64,000 nt of DNA from Tumebacillus algifaecis (GCF_002243515.1 NZ_CP022657.1:1261001-1325000), one strand, 5' to 3'. Shown: positions 26,579 to 34,185, counted from the stretch's first letter. Program-made: numbers and translations. The notes: generated by a model not told the origin, from the sequence alone.

Positions 26579-28197
26579 ACCTGAAGACGATTCGCAACGT
26601 ACGCATCGAAAACTTTCAATCGCACGAACTGACCGAAATGTCATTTGACGACGGGTTGAACGTGATCGTCGGCGCGTCTGACAACGGCAAATCGGCAGTG
26701 ATTCGCGCACTACGCTGGCTGCTTTACAATGAACCGCGCGGCTCCGATTTCATGCGCGTGGGTGCCACACAGTGCCGGGTCACCGTCGAGTTGGCCGACG
26801 GGGCGCGCGTGACGCGTGAACGCACACCCTCGAAAAACCGCTACATCGTTGTGCAGGCAAGCGGCGAGGAGCAGATATACGAAGGATTTGGCAACAGCGT
26901 ACCACTGGAAGTGAGTGAATTGACCGGGGTGCGCAAAGTGCCGTTCGATGAGGACCATGAAACGGCGTTGCACCTTGGGACGCAGCTCGAACCCCCTTTT
27001 TTACTGTCCGAACCGGGCTCGATCAAAGCGAAAGCGATCGGGCGCTTAAACGGTGTCCACATCATCGACGCGGCCAGTCGCGATACGAATCGTGACCTGA
27101 CGCGGGCCAATTCGGATGAACGCGGGTACCGCGAGCAGTTGGCTGAGGTGCAGGAAGAGTTGGAGCAGTTCTCCGACCTGCCCTATTTGGAGAACATCCT
27201 GTTGCTGGTGGAAGAGAAGCAGGCTGCGTTAAAAGAACGCTCCGCCCGCTTGGAGCGACTGAACGTGTTGGTGAAAAAATACCAGACCGTGCAGCGCGAT
27301 CTCGGGGTCGCCGAGCAGGTGCTTATGCAAACGGCAGACCTCGACCGCGCTGAACTCCAGGCTGAGCGGGCGATCACCCTGCAAAGCAAGGCGATTCGTC
27401 TGCACCAAGCCCGCAACAGGCGAGATAGCGTGACAGAAGGTATCGCTCGCACCGAACATGTTTTGCACAAAACGGCGGGGCTTGCTACTGCCGAAATGGG
27501 GCTCACGCGCAGTGAAACGTTGCTCGCCCGTTGCCAGCGGCTGAGCAAGCTGGCCGAGTCCAACGCGCAGCTCAGCCACTTGCGAGGGCGTGTCGAGGCT
27601 GTGTTGCAGAAGACGGAAGGCCTGCAAGGGGCAGAACGCAGCGTTGGCCGTCTCGAAGCGGCAAAAGGCCGCCTGAACAATTTGCAGGCGTTGCGAGCCA
27701 AACGATTCGATACGGTGCAACTGCTTGCCAAGTTGGAACGCGTGCTGCAACGTACTGCAGACACGCCGCAGCTTGGCGAGCGCCTCGAGCTTTTGGAACA
27801 CAAGCGAGTCCAGGCGCTGAAGCTCCGCGATCTCGTCTTGAAAAAAGCGGATCTGTCGCACAAACTCGGCTCCTTGCAGCAGATGCTCACCGCCCTCGCT
27901 GACACGGAGCGGGCCGAGTGGGCGTTGCAACAACTGATGATGCTGACAGAACGGCAAAAAATGCTGGCCAAAATCAATGCCGACCTCTTCGATCTCGGCG
28001 ACCGCTTGAACAAGGCGGACGTGTATCTGAACACGAACGCGCTGGAGATCACCGAGAAGTTGGAAGCGTACAGTCAGGCTTTGAAACAATCGGGGTCGTG
28101 TCCGGTCTGCTTTGCGCCGATCGATGAACATACGACCGAACGACTGCTAGATGAATTTAAAGGAGGGCTCCCAGATGAGCACAGCCATCGATCATAA
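26575..28197 (+). CDS. Rad50/SbcC-like N-terminal ATPase lobe with repeated coiled-coil arm and zinc hook
   Basis: 540 aa. Residues 1-180 form the N-lobe of an SMC/Rad50 ATPase with Walker A GASDNGKS (33-40). From about 205 to 505 lies a helical arm. In it a pattern of V/Y/M-L-x-x-T returns at residues 249, 296, 343, 390, 437 and 484, an exact 47-residue period. The arm ends in the Rad50-type hook CPVCFAPIDEH at 509-519. The protein then stops, without the returning coil or the C-lobe. Those functions are supplied by the two genes that follow. The last 23 bases overlap the next gene. A frameshift is unlikely as all three genes have their own ribosome sites. Confidence 0.85.
   Translation: MNLKTIRNVRIENFQSHELTEMSFDDGLNVIVGASDNGKSAVIRALRWLLYNEPRGSDFMRVGATQCRVTVELADGARVTRERTPSKNRYIVVQASGEEQIYEGFGNSVPLEVSELTGVRKVPFDEDHETALHLGTQLEPPFLLSEPGSIKAKAIGRLNGVHIIDAASRDTNRDLTRANSDERGYREQLAEVQEELEQFSDLPYLENILLLVEEKQAALKERSARLERLNVLVKKYQTVQRDLGVAEQVLMQTADLDRAELQAERAITLQSKAIRLHQARNRRDSVTEGIARTEHVLHKTAGLATAEMGLTRSETLLARCQRLSKLAESNAQLSHLRGRVEAVLQKTEGLQGAERSVGRLEAAKGRLNNLQALRAKRFDTVQLLAKLERVLQRTADTPQLGERLELLEHKRVQALKLRDLVLKKADLSHKLGSLQQMLTALADTERAEWALQQLMMLTERQKMLAKINADLFDLGDRLNKADVYLNTNALEITEKLEAYSQALKQSGSCPVCFAPIDEHTTERLLDEFKGGLPDEHSHRS
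27307..28098 (+). repeat. Coding repeat: 47-residue periodic arm of the Rad50-like N-lobe protein
   Basis: Cores EQVLMQT, EHVLHKT, EAVLQKT, ERVLQRT, QQMLTAL and DVYLNTN are spaced exactly 47 residues apart. Later positions in the unit (AE, R, L-x-x-L) also recur. Such long fixed periods are unusual in a Rad50 coiled coil. Confidence 0.75.
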
Positions 28198-28432
28198 ATT
28201 GTCCACATTGAAAGACGGTCTCGCCAAAGCGAAAGACATGCGCTACAAAGCTGAGTTGCGCAAAGATGCACTGTTGAAACAGCAAGAAGAAATCCTTGAG
28301 CAGATCCGCGCCGAACAGGTCGATCCGGAGATGTTGGAGCAGGAGATCGACAAGCTGGAGCGCGAAATCGCGCAGTTGGCAGATGAAGTGGAATCGTTGA
28401 TTCCTTGGGATTTGATCAAGGGACAGGCATAG
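28175..28432 (+). CDS. Short coiled-coil protein between the Rad50-like halves
   Basis: 85 aa; the ATG at 28175 follows AAGGAGGGCTCCCAG inside the end of the previous gene. Nearly the whole length is a charged amphipathic helix (ALLKQQEEILEQIRAEQV, DKLEREIAQLADEVESL), with a possible turn at VDPEM. Size and place suggest that it pairs with the arm of the N-lobe protein or with the short coil of the C-lobe protein, acting as part of the missing return strand. No family is recognised; this assignment is inference from context. Confidence 0.7.
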   Translation: MSTAIDHKLSTLKDGLAKAKDMRYKAELRKDALLKQQEEILEQIRAEQVDPEMLEQEIDKLEREIAQLADEVESLIPWDLIKGQA

Positions 28433-28442
28433 GTGATCGGAG

Positions 28443-29114
28443 ATGACGATCGAGACTGGAAACTTGGACGCAGCGATCGCACAACTTCGCGATCACTACA
28501 ACCGCCGCTTGGGCGAGCAGGAAGCGCTACTTCGTAAAAAGCGGCAGGTGGAAGAGAAGGTGACCGAGAAACGAGCGGAGATCGCCAAGCTTGAGCAGGT
28601 CAAAATCCTGCTGCAGGAATCGAGCGCCTTTGCTCGCGAACAGGCCCGCCGTCAGATTGAGACGATGGTCACCAATGCACTGCAGTTTATTTTTGGCGAT
28701 CAGGATCTCGAATTTCGCGTGGAGATCGACGAAGTGCGGGGCAGAGCGGAGGGCGAATTTTTGGTCGTCTCCACCTATGGCGGGGAGATTCCGGTACAGA
28801 CACGCCCGCAGGATGCACGCGGCGGCGGGGTGGTTGACGTGATCTCGCTGGCGTTGCGCGCCGCACTCTTGCATGCCAACCGTCCGCGATTGGATGGGCC
28901 GATCATCCTCGACGAGCCGGCGAAACACGTATCAGAAGAATATAGCCGCCAAGTGGCAGAGTTCTTAAAACAGTTGTCCACCGCGTTCGGACGGCAGATC
29001 ATCATGGTCACCCACAACCAACACTTGGCAAACACGGGGGATACTGCCTACATGGTGGAGATGCGTTCCGGGAAAAGCTATGTGCGAGTCTATCAGAGCA
29101 TAGAACAAGCGTAA
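28443..29114 (+). CDS. Rad50/SbcC-like C-terminal ATPase lobe
   Basis: 223 aa. A 60-residue coiled coil opens the protein (residues 10-60). The C-lobe follows: a signature-like region [19 protein letters not shown] (124-142) in place of the standard LSGGE, Walker B GPIILDEP (152-159), and the H-loop His191 in MVTHNQHLA. There is no Walker A, so it must combine with the N-lobe protein encoded at 26575 to make a working ATPase. The GGGxxDVxSLALR form of the signature is also seen in phage gp46-type recombination subunits. It follows the small coiled-coil gene by ten bases. Confidence 0.85.
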   Translation: MTIETGNLDAAIAQLRDHYNRRLGEQEALLRKKRQVEEKVTEKRAEIAKLEQVKILLQESSAFAREQARRQIETMVTNALQFIFGDQDLEFRVEIDEVRGRAEGEFLVVSTYGGEIPVQTRPQDARGGGVVDVISLALRAALLHANRPRLDGPIILDEPAKHVSEEYSRQVAEFLKQLSTAFGRQIIMVTHNQHLANTGDTAYMVEMRSGKSYVRVYQSIEQA

Positions 29115-29143
29115 CTCGCATCCGCATAGAGGAGGCTGAACGC

Positions 29144-29530
29144 ATGGACACGATGGGACGACACGTCATTGCGGAACTTTGGGAATGTGACGGGCAGATT
29201 CTGAACAACCAGGAAGAAGTGGAAAAGATCATGGTCAACGCCGCACTCGAATCGGGGGCGGAAGTGCGCGAAGTGGTGTTCCACAAGTTCACTCCGCAAG
29301 GGGTGAGCGGTGTTGTGGTCATCTCCGAATCGCACTTGACCATTCACTCCTTTCCGGAGCACGGGTATGCCAGCATCGACGTCTACACGTGCGGAGATCG
29401 AATCGATCCGACGGTGGCGACCGATTATATCACCAAACGCCTGCGTGCCGGACGCAAGGAAGAGATTTTCATCCCGCGCGGCGTGGGTTCGTTTGAAAAT
29501 GTGAAGCAAAACGTCGAGATTCTGCGTTAG
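29144..29530 (+). CDS. speD: S-adenosylmethionine decarboxylase proenzyme
   Basis: 128 aa, GAGG ribosome site. The self-cleavage site is [13 protein letters not shown], where Glu62-Ser63 would be cut to give the pyruvoyl group on Ser63, and the proton-donor Cys83 lies in VYTCGD. This is the short class 1B (Bacillus/archaeal type) enzyme that makes decarboxylated SAM for spermidine. No speE is nearby. It is the last gene before the tRNA cluster. Confidence 0.95.
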   Translation: MDTMGRHVIAELWECDGQILNNQEEVEKIMVNAALESGAEVREVVFHKFTPQGVSGVVVISESHLTIHSFPEHGYASIDVYTCGDRIDPTVATDYITKRLRAGRKEEIFIPRGVGSFENVKQNVEILR

Positions 29531-29558
29531 TCGTACCTAGGGTTAGCCAATTGCCAAC

Positions 29559-29592
29559 AAAGAGAGGACTTCCTGTCGGAGTTCTCTTTTTT
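29559..29592 (+). terminator. Probable terminator after speD
   Basis: Seven- to eight-base AAAGAGAG / TTCTCTTT stem followed by T run. Confidence 0.55.
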
Positions 29593-29607
29593 GTTTGGTT
29601 TTGGGGA

Positions 29608-29637
29608 TTGATTTTCAGGTACACCCCACTATATAAT
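29608..29637 (+). promoter_or_regulatory. Promoter of the tRNA cluster
   Basis: TTGATT, 18-base spacer and a perfect TATAAT, 53 bases upstream of tRNA-Ala. Confidence 0.75.
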
Positions 29638-29689
29638 AAGTCTTGTCGCCGCGAGCGAGCGTCGCTTCGGTAACTTCGAGAACAGCCAT

Positions 29690-29764
29690 GGGGAATTAGC
29701 TCAGTGGTAGAGCACTGCGCTGGCAGCGCAGGGGTCAGGGGTTCAAGTCCCCTATTCTCCACCA
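29690..29764 (+). tRNA. tRNA-Ala (GGC)
   Basis: Full cloverleaf with acceptor GGGGAAT/ATTCTCC, anticodon loop CTGGCAG giving GGC, and encoded CCA. Confidence 0.97.
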
Positions 29765-29774
29765 ATTTCACTTC

Positions 29775-29803
29775 TTGACTCTCACATGAGAGTGTGATAT
29801 ATT
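29775..29803 (+). promoter_or_regulatory. Second promoter inside the tRNA cluster
   Basis: TTGACT, 17-base spacer, TATATT, just upstream of tRNA-Val(TAC). It could give the distal tRNAs extra transcription. Confidence 0.7.
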
Positions 29804-29817
29804 AGTACATGTCTTTT

Positions 29818-29893
29818 GGAGGTTTAGCTCAGCTGGGAGAGCATCTGCCTTACAAGCAGAGGGTCGGCGGTTCGATCCCGTCAACCTCCACCA
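29818..29893 (+). tRNA. tRNA-Val (TAC)
   Basis: Acceptor GGAGGTT/AACCTCC, anticodon loop CTTACAA giving TAC, CCA encoded. Confidence 0.97.
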
Positions 29894-29898
29894 TCAAT

Positions 29899-29975
29899 GG
29901 AGCTGTGGTGTAGTGGCCTAACATGCCCGCCTGTCACGCGGGAGACCGCGGGTTCGAATCCCGTCAGCTCCGCCA
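29899..29975 (+). tRNA. tRNA-Asp (GTC)
   Basis: Acceptor GGAGCTG/CAGCTCC, anticodon loop CTGTCAC giving GTC, CCA encoded. Confidence 0.97.
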
Positions 29976-29990
29976 TTTTTATACGAATAC

Positions 29991-30066
<76 letters not shown>

Positions 30067-30090
30067 TTTTTTCAAAGGTAGTCCAACTAA

Positions 30091-30177
30091 GGACGCGACG
30101 TCCTGTCGCAACGTTGGATACGGAACATCCTGTTCGTAACGTCCTGTCGCAACGCGGGACGCATATGTCCTGTATGC
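30091..30177 (+). repeat. Row of short hairpins with shared TCCTGT core between tRNA-Phe and tRNA-Gly
   Basis: Four units carry TCCTGT. Units 1 (GCGAC-GTCCT-GTCGC, 30095-30109), 2 (GAACA-TCC-TGTTC, 30123-30135) and 4 (GCATA-TGTCCTG-TATGC, 30161-30177) form hairpins with different arms. Unit 3 (30136-30150) pairs imperfectly. A 16-base direct repeat starts at 30098 and 30139. Confidence 0.6.
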
Positions 30178-30250
30178 GGAAGTGGCTCAGGGGTAGAGCA
30201 TCGCCTTGCCAAGGCGAGGGTCGCGGGTTCGAATCCCGTCTTCCGCTCCA
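30176..30250 (+). tRNA. tRNA-Gly (GCC)
   Basis: Acceptor GCGGAAG/CTTCCGC, anticodon loop TTGCCAA giving GCC, discriminator T and CCA encoded. Confidence 0.97.
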
Positions 30251-30265
30251 TTTTTAAATTCATCT

Positions 30266-30339
30266 GGTGGCATAGCCAAGTGGTAAGGCGTGGGACTGCA
30301 AATCCTTGACCCCCGGTTCAAATCCGGGTGCCACCTCCA
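30266..30339 (+). tRNA. tRNA-Cys (GCA)
   Basis: Acceptor GGTGGCA/TGCCACC, anticodon loop CTGCAAA giving GCA, discriminator T and CCA encoded. Confidence 0.97.
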
Positions 30340-30342
30340 TAT

Positions 30343-30417
30343 GGAATCGTAGCTCAGAGGGAGAGCACCACCTTGACACGGTGGGGGTCGGAGGTTCGAT
30401 TCCTCTCGATTCCACCA
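30343..30417 (+). tRNA. tRNA-Val (GAC)
   Basis: Acceptor GGAATCG/CGATTCC, anticodon loop TTGACAC giving GAC, CCA encoded. Last tRNA of the cluster and left neighbour of the AT-rich island. Confidence 0.96.
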
Positions 30418-30424
30418 TACGATG

Positions 30425-30459
30425 AAAGACCCGATCTTCGGATCGGGTCTTTTTTTGCC
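30425..30459 (+). terminator. Terminator of the tRNA cluster
   Basis: AAAGACCCGATC - TTCG - GATCGGGTCTTT with a long T run; a very strong hairpin. Confidence 0.95.
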
Positions 30460-30670
30460 TAAAATCCGTATGAAGTGTTTATTTTGACGACAAGGTGCAG
30501 GTAGGACTGTTGCAAGGTGCGCGATTTTTTCTTTCATTTCTAGATCAACGTAAACGCTCATCATTCGAACAATGAATCGAATGGTGAACGTTTTTTGTAT
30601 GGATAAACGAATCGGCGCGCGAGTCAAAATGAATCACGTCCGTGTCGTGCAGAATGTTTCATTATCGATA

Positions 30671-30811
30671 ATGACTAATTTCTGCTATGTATTAGAGTTT
30701 CAGATTCAATGCACCCAGTCCACCCTTTCAATTCAAAAACGTAATACAGGGCAAATACGAGGCTCTGAGAAAGGGGATGAGGGACAGTTCTACTGGTATC
30801 AAATGAAATGG
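30671..30811 (+). repeat. Diverged direct repeat, left copy (decayed ORF)
   Basis: The core 30671-30769 aligns with 32499-32599, and a 15-base block at 30797 matches 32646. The left copy has lost two bases after the CAGTCC motif and a block of about 35 bases, so its reading frame is broken. The surrounding stretch from 30460 to 31040 has no other gene that I can support. Confidence 0.65.
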
Positions 30812-31042
30812 CGATGTTATTACACAATAAAGCACCACGAAGGGTGCGAGAATAAAATCAAGTTCCAAAATTAGGGATAATTCCTTGTGACTTCTGGTGA
30901 GGTCAGCGGATAAGCGGCGCGTTGAAGCGAAAATCAGCTAAACATAGTCAGTCATGACAGGGAAAGCAAGGCAGATCGCAATCATAAATCATTATTGTGA
31001 AATCCCCAAAATTGATTTGTAAAATTCAAAACAATAAATTCA

Positions 31043-31075
31043 AGAAAAAGCCAACTTCCAGAAGGAGGTTGGCTT
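31043..31075 (-). terminator. Terminator of the type 44 toxin-like gene
   Basis: Minus strand AAGCCAACCTCC / GGAAGTTGGCTT stem with one mismatch followed by a T run. Confidence 0.7.
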
Positions 31076-31106
31076 ATCACACAATTTGCGATTATCGTTT
31101 TTGTTT

Positions 31107-31757
31107 TTACTTTAATTTTTCAGCGTCTTTAATAACTTTATTTCTAATTTCTTTTTTCTCTTGATCGCTCAAAAGGTTGAACAATGAAGTATCGATTTGT
31201 GTGCTGTTGAAGCTAATGGTTCTAGGCCAACTGTTGTTGTTGTACATGCCGATACCATAATTGATCCAATATTGGTCTCTCGGATCATCAAAGTAACTAG
31301 AGTACCAACCGATATACCACGTGCCCGAATAAATTTGGTAGGCACCTGCCGCAGTCTTTAATAGAGTATCTGGGAAGCCTGCTCCTCTTCCAACAAAACC
31401 ATAATGCATGTTGCCTACGTCTGCACCAGTCACATATAGACCGTTGTACATATACTGAACCGTGCCACCGTAATATTGCTTGTAGTCCCAGACTCCGCCA
31501 GTTCGTACTTTACTGGCAAATTCTTGTCCAGTTAATACAGGATAAGTACCTTGGTAGTTTTGTTCGTTCATTGCGTAGTAAGCCATATACGCGGCATTTT
31601 TACGCATGGTGGTTGTGAAGCTATTTGTTAAATCTTCTCCAATTGGAACCTGGGCTTCTGGTGTGACCAGATTGGTTGCAGCAAAGGAACTAGTCGTGGT
31701 GACTGACAAGACAGTTGCAACAGCTAGAGTGGTCAGTAAAAGATACTTGGAATTCAT
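31107..31757 (-). CDS. Secreted protein with polymorphic toxin type 44 (Ntox44)-like domain
   Basis: 216 aa. The ATG at 31757 has a perfect AGAAGGAGGTATAAC site. A Sec signal peptide ends at SSFAA^T near residue 27. The mature part carries motifs that I associate with the type 44 toxin domain: VRTGGVWDYKQY, GNMHYGFVGRGAGF and DDPRDQYWINYGIGMYN. In polymorphic toxins this domain sits at the C-terminus of large secreted proteins and is predicted to be a nuclease or similar effector. Here it is a short stand-alone secreted protein with no trafficking domain. Base composition is AT-rich, unlike the core genes. Divergent from the DUF5412 gene. Confidence 0.7.
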   Translation of the reverse strand: MNSKYLLLTTLAVATVLSVTTTSSFAATNLVTPEAQVPIGEDLTNSFTTTMRKNAAYMAYYAMNEQNYQGTYPVLTGQEFASKVRTGGVWDYKQYYGGTVQYMYNGLYVTGADVGNMHYGFVGRGAGFPDTLLKTAAGAYQIYSGTWYIGWYSSYFDDPRDQYWINYGIGMYNNNSWPRTISFNSTQIDTSLFNLLSDQEKKEIRNKVIKDAEKLK

Positions 31758-31916
31758 GTTATACCTCCTTCTTGTATTTATGTAAAATAATATCATATTA
31801 TTTATTTATTTGTGATAGTTAATAGAAAAAATGCTTTCCTTTCTTTCATGCGATAGTTTCAATTCAACATGGTATAATTATGGTGTCCTAAAATAATGAT
31901 ATGGGGGTATGCTAAC

Positions 31917-32285
31917 TTGAAGAAGAAAATTCTTATGGGTTGTATGACATTTTTTATTTTGGTTGTGGGATTACTTGTGTTTACAGTGTATTATTTCTTC
32001 TATTCGATGCATCGTTTGCCGGAGGGAGACTACATGAGCCAAACAAGTTCTCCTAACAATACGTACACAATAGAGTTTTACTTGGTTAATGGTGGAGCAA
32101 CTACTGATTATAGTATCAGGGGAGAATTGGTGGATACCGAAACAAATGATAGAGAAAATATTTATTGGGAGTATCGTAAAGAAAATGTAAAAGCCATATG
32201 GATTGATGAACATACAGTCATAATCAATGGGCATAAGCTCGATGTCAGAAAAGATAAGTATGACTGGCGACAAGAAATGGAGTGA
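31917..32285 (+). CDS. DUF5412 family membrane-anchored protein
   Basis: 122 aa, TTG start at 31917 preceded by GGGGGT; the ATG at 31896 has no ribosome site. One N-terminal membrane segment (FFILVVGLLVFTVYYFFY) is followed by an outside domain with LPEGDYMSQTSSPN, YLVNGGATTDYSIRGEL, NIYWEYR and INGHKLDVRKDKYDWR, the pattern of DUF5412 proteins in Bacillus. Function unknown. Placed head-to-head with the toxin-like gene; a role as an immunity protein would fit its surface location but is only a guess. Confidence 0.7.
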   Translation: MKKKILMGCMTFFILVVGLLVFTVYYFFYSMHRLPEGDYMSQTSSPNNTYTIEFYLVNGGATTDYSIRGELVDTETNDRENIYWEYRKENVKAIWIDEHTVIINGHKLDVRKDKYDWRQEME

Positions 32286-32498
32286 GAGATAATATAATCG
32301 CTCGATAATTCTGATTTCTAAGAATATCCGTGTTTGGTTGGGGATAATTTGATGTAATCGTTTAGAGAGAACTAGATTGATGGAGTAGCAAATTGCTACT
32401 CCTTTTTCTTTACTGTGATGTGAGGTTATTTAGATCGACAGTAGTGGTCAGCATCGACAGCAGACGGACAACACGACCATCAGAAGATCGGAATAAAA

Positions 32499-32717
32499 AT
32501 GACTAATTTTTGCGCTGTATTAGATTTTCAGATTCAATGCACCCAGTCCTCACCCTTTCAATTCAAAAACGCGATACAGGGCAAATATGAGTCTCTGAGT
32601 GGGGAGAGAATTGGGTACTCGATTGTGCCAGCTGCTTATGATGCGTATCAAATGAAATGGAGAATTCATGAGAAACAAAAAAGCACCCATGCGGGCGCTG
32701 AAGTCCAAATAATCTAA
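32499..32717 (+). CDS. Small hypothetical ORF (right copy of diverged repeat)
   Basis: 72 aa, no clear ribosome binding site. It is the less damaged of the two repeat copies (start MTNFCAVLDFQIQCTQS; later YQMKWR). No known domain. The two copies, one frameshifted, flank the toxin/DUF5412 pair, so this may be the remnant of a once duplicated gene or an element edge. Whether it is translated is doubtful. Confidence 0.35.
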   Translation: MTNFCAVLDFQIQCTQSSPFQFKNAIQGKYESLSGERIGYSIVPAAYDAYQMKWRIHEKQKSTHAGAEVQII

Positions 32718-32848
32718 TATTTAGGTTTCGCAATTACTCCAAGGGGGCCGGGGTCGAGATCGGATGATACCTTTGTGACATGAGGATTGCTTGTGGAAAT
32801 CCCCGTGATTACAACTAAGAACACGGAAAGTAGTAAAAGTCTTCTCAT
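32714..32848 (-). CDS. Secreted signalling-peptide precursor (Phr/NprX-like)
   Basis: 44 aa, too short for usual ORF calling. The ATG at 32848 follows AGAAGGAGTG and lies only five bases after the stop of the TPR regulator, so it is translationally coupled. The N-terminus is a typical export signal: MRR followed by a long hydrophobic core (LLLLSVFLVVITGI). The C-terminal part TSNPHVTKVSSDLDPGPLGV and a basic tail IAKPKY would be exported and trimmed. This is the layout of Phr, PapR and NprX pro-peptides next to their RRNPP receptors. The mature peptide cannot be defined from the sequence; a C-terminal 5-10 residue fragment is typical of the class. Confidence 0.75.
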   Translation of the reverse strand: MRRLLLLSVFLVVITGISTSNPHVTKVSSDLDPGPLGVIAKPKY

Positions 32849-32853
32849 TTTGT

Positions 32854-34152
32854 TCACTCCTTCTGGAGGTTTTCTAGTAAGTCGTTACGGAGGGTTTGAT
32901 ACTCGAAAGCTTTCTTGAAATCACCCATTTCTTTGTAGCACTCCACAACAATTTTGAGGGAGTCGATTTCGTCACGAAACATCCCCAGCATATCATAAAT
33001 CCGTGAGGATTTTAAAGCGTATTTCTTTGCGTGATCATATTGTTTCATTTTTATTAGATAATTAGAAAAAGTCCTGAAGAAGTCAGCTATTTCGTGACTA
33101 TGTTGGTTATTTTGATCTTTGATAATTTTCAAAGCACGATTCAGATGATCATCACACAGGTGTAGTTCATTGATACTCACCAGTATTGTAACAATCTTAG
33201 AAATCACGAAAACTACCTTAAGACAATCATTTTTATTTTCGAAATATTGAAGGCTGTTTTCAAGCTCTGTCAAGGCTTTATTAGGATCTTGTTCAGCAAG
33301 AACTGAGGAAGCCAATGTCACCGCTACAGAATGACATAATGTGTAGTGTTGCATTGTCTGATAAATTTTAGTCGACTGCTCCAGAAGATCGGTTGCCCTG
33401 ATATGGTCACCTATATTCTTATATGCGATTCCTTGTACAAAAAGTGTATGAGCTAAACTTTTCATGTCCTTAGTTTGTTCAAAATAATGCCCTGCTCTTT
33501 CAAGGTACCCAGCAGCTTCCATATTTCGACCTTTTCTTCTGAGTGTCAGTCCTACGTTATATGTAATATAAGCAGCTAGACTGTCGAATACGGGGAACCG
33601 CGATGCTAGATCTAACGCTTTCTTGTAATTGTAGTATGCATTTACAGTATCCTGCATCTGGGTATAAGCGTTTCCGATTTTGTTTCGTATCCAAGCAAGA
33701 GTGTGAACGTCGTGGTAATTTATGATTTCAAGACTGTCAACCAATGGTTGCAGGATAGACAATACCTCATCGTGGCGACTTTGTTGGTATCTACATTCTG
33801 ACAGGTTCAAAGTTAAGGAAATTCGATCCTTTTCTGATAACTCTGGATGGTTTTCTAGATCTTTTATCATGGACTCAGCATCCGATGAATGAGCATTTTC
33901 CAGTAGAATCTCGATAATCTTTAATCTACTGACCAGTTCCATATGTTGATCTTCATCTTGCAGTAGCTCTCGGATAGGAATTTTATATGCATCGGCAAAT
34001 TTGCTCAAGAGTTCTGCAGATGGCATAGCTCGATCCTGTTCAATTGTACTAATCCAAGATATAGTGACTCCTACCAGATTACCAAGGTCGGTTTGTGATA
34101 AGTTTCGTTCTTATCTAAGTCTTCGAATTCTTTGACCTAATGATTCATTCAT
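32854..34152 (-). pseudogene. RRNPP-type HTH/TPR regulator with premature stop in the HTH
   Basis: Reading from the ATG at 34152 gives an XRE HTH start (NESLGQRIRRLR), then an in-frame TAA at 34111-34113, then the rest of the HTH (NLSQTDLG, ISTIEQDRAMPS) and about 360 residues of TPR helices in the same frame to 32854. A single base change from AAA or GAA/CAA would explain the stop. An internal ATG at 34026 could give a 390-aa protein without the first three HTH helices, but its ribosome site is poor. The domain order and the peptide gene right behind it identify a peptide-receptor regulator. Either the receptor has recently lost DNA binding, or the stop is a base-call error. Confidence 0.75.
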
Positions 34153-34185
34153 CTATATCACCCGATTTACTGGACTTTATTGAAT

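Noticed and set aside
26575..29114. Split Rad50 as simple frameshift damage
   Set aside because: Each part starts with its own ribosome site, the parts overlap in the compact manner of an operon, and no single indel would join the frames into a normal Rad50 with a full return coil.
30572..30874. 100-aa open frame in the tRNA-island junction
   Set aside because: No ribosome site at the start, and comparison with the copy at 32499 shows a frameshift, so the second half is an accidental frame.
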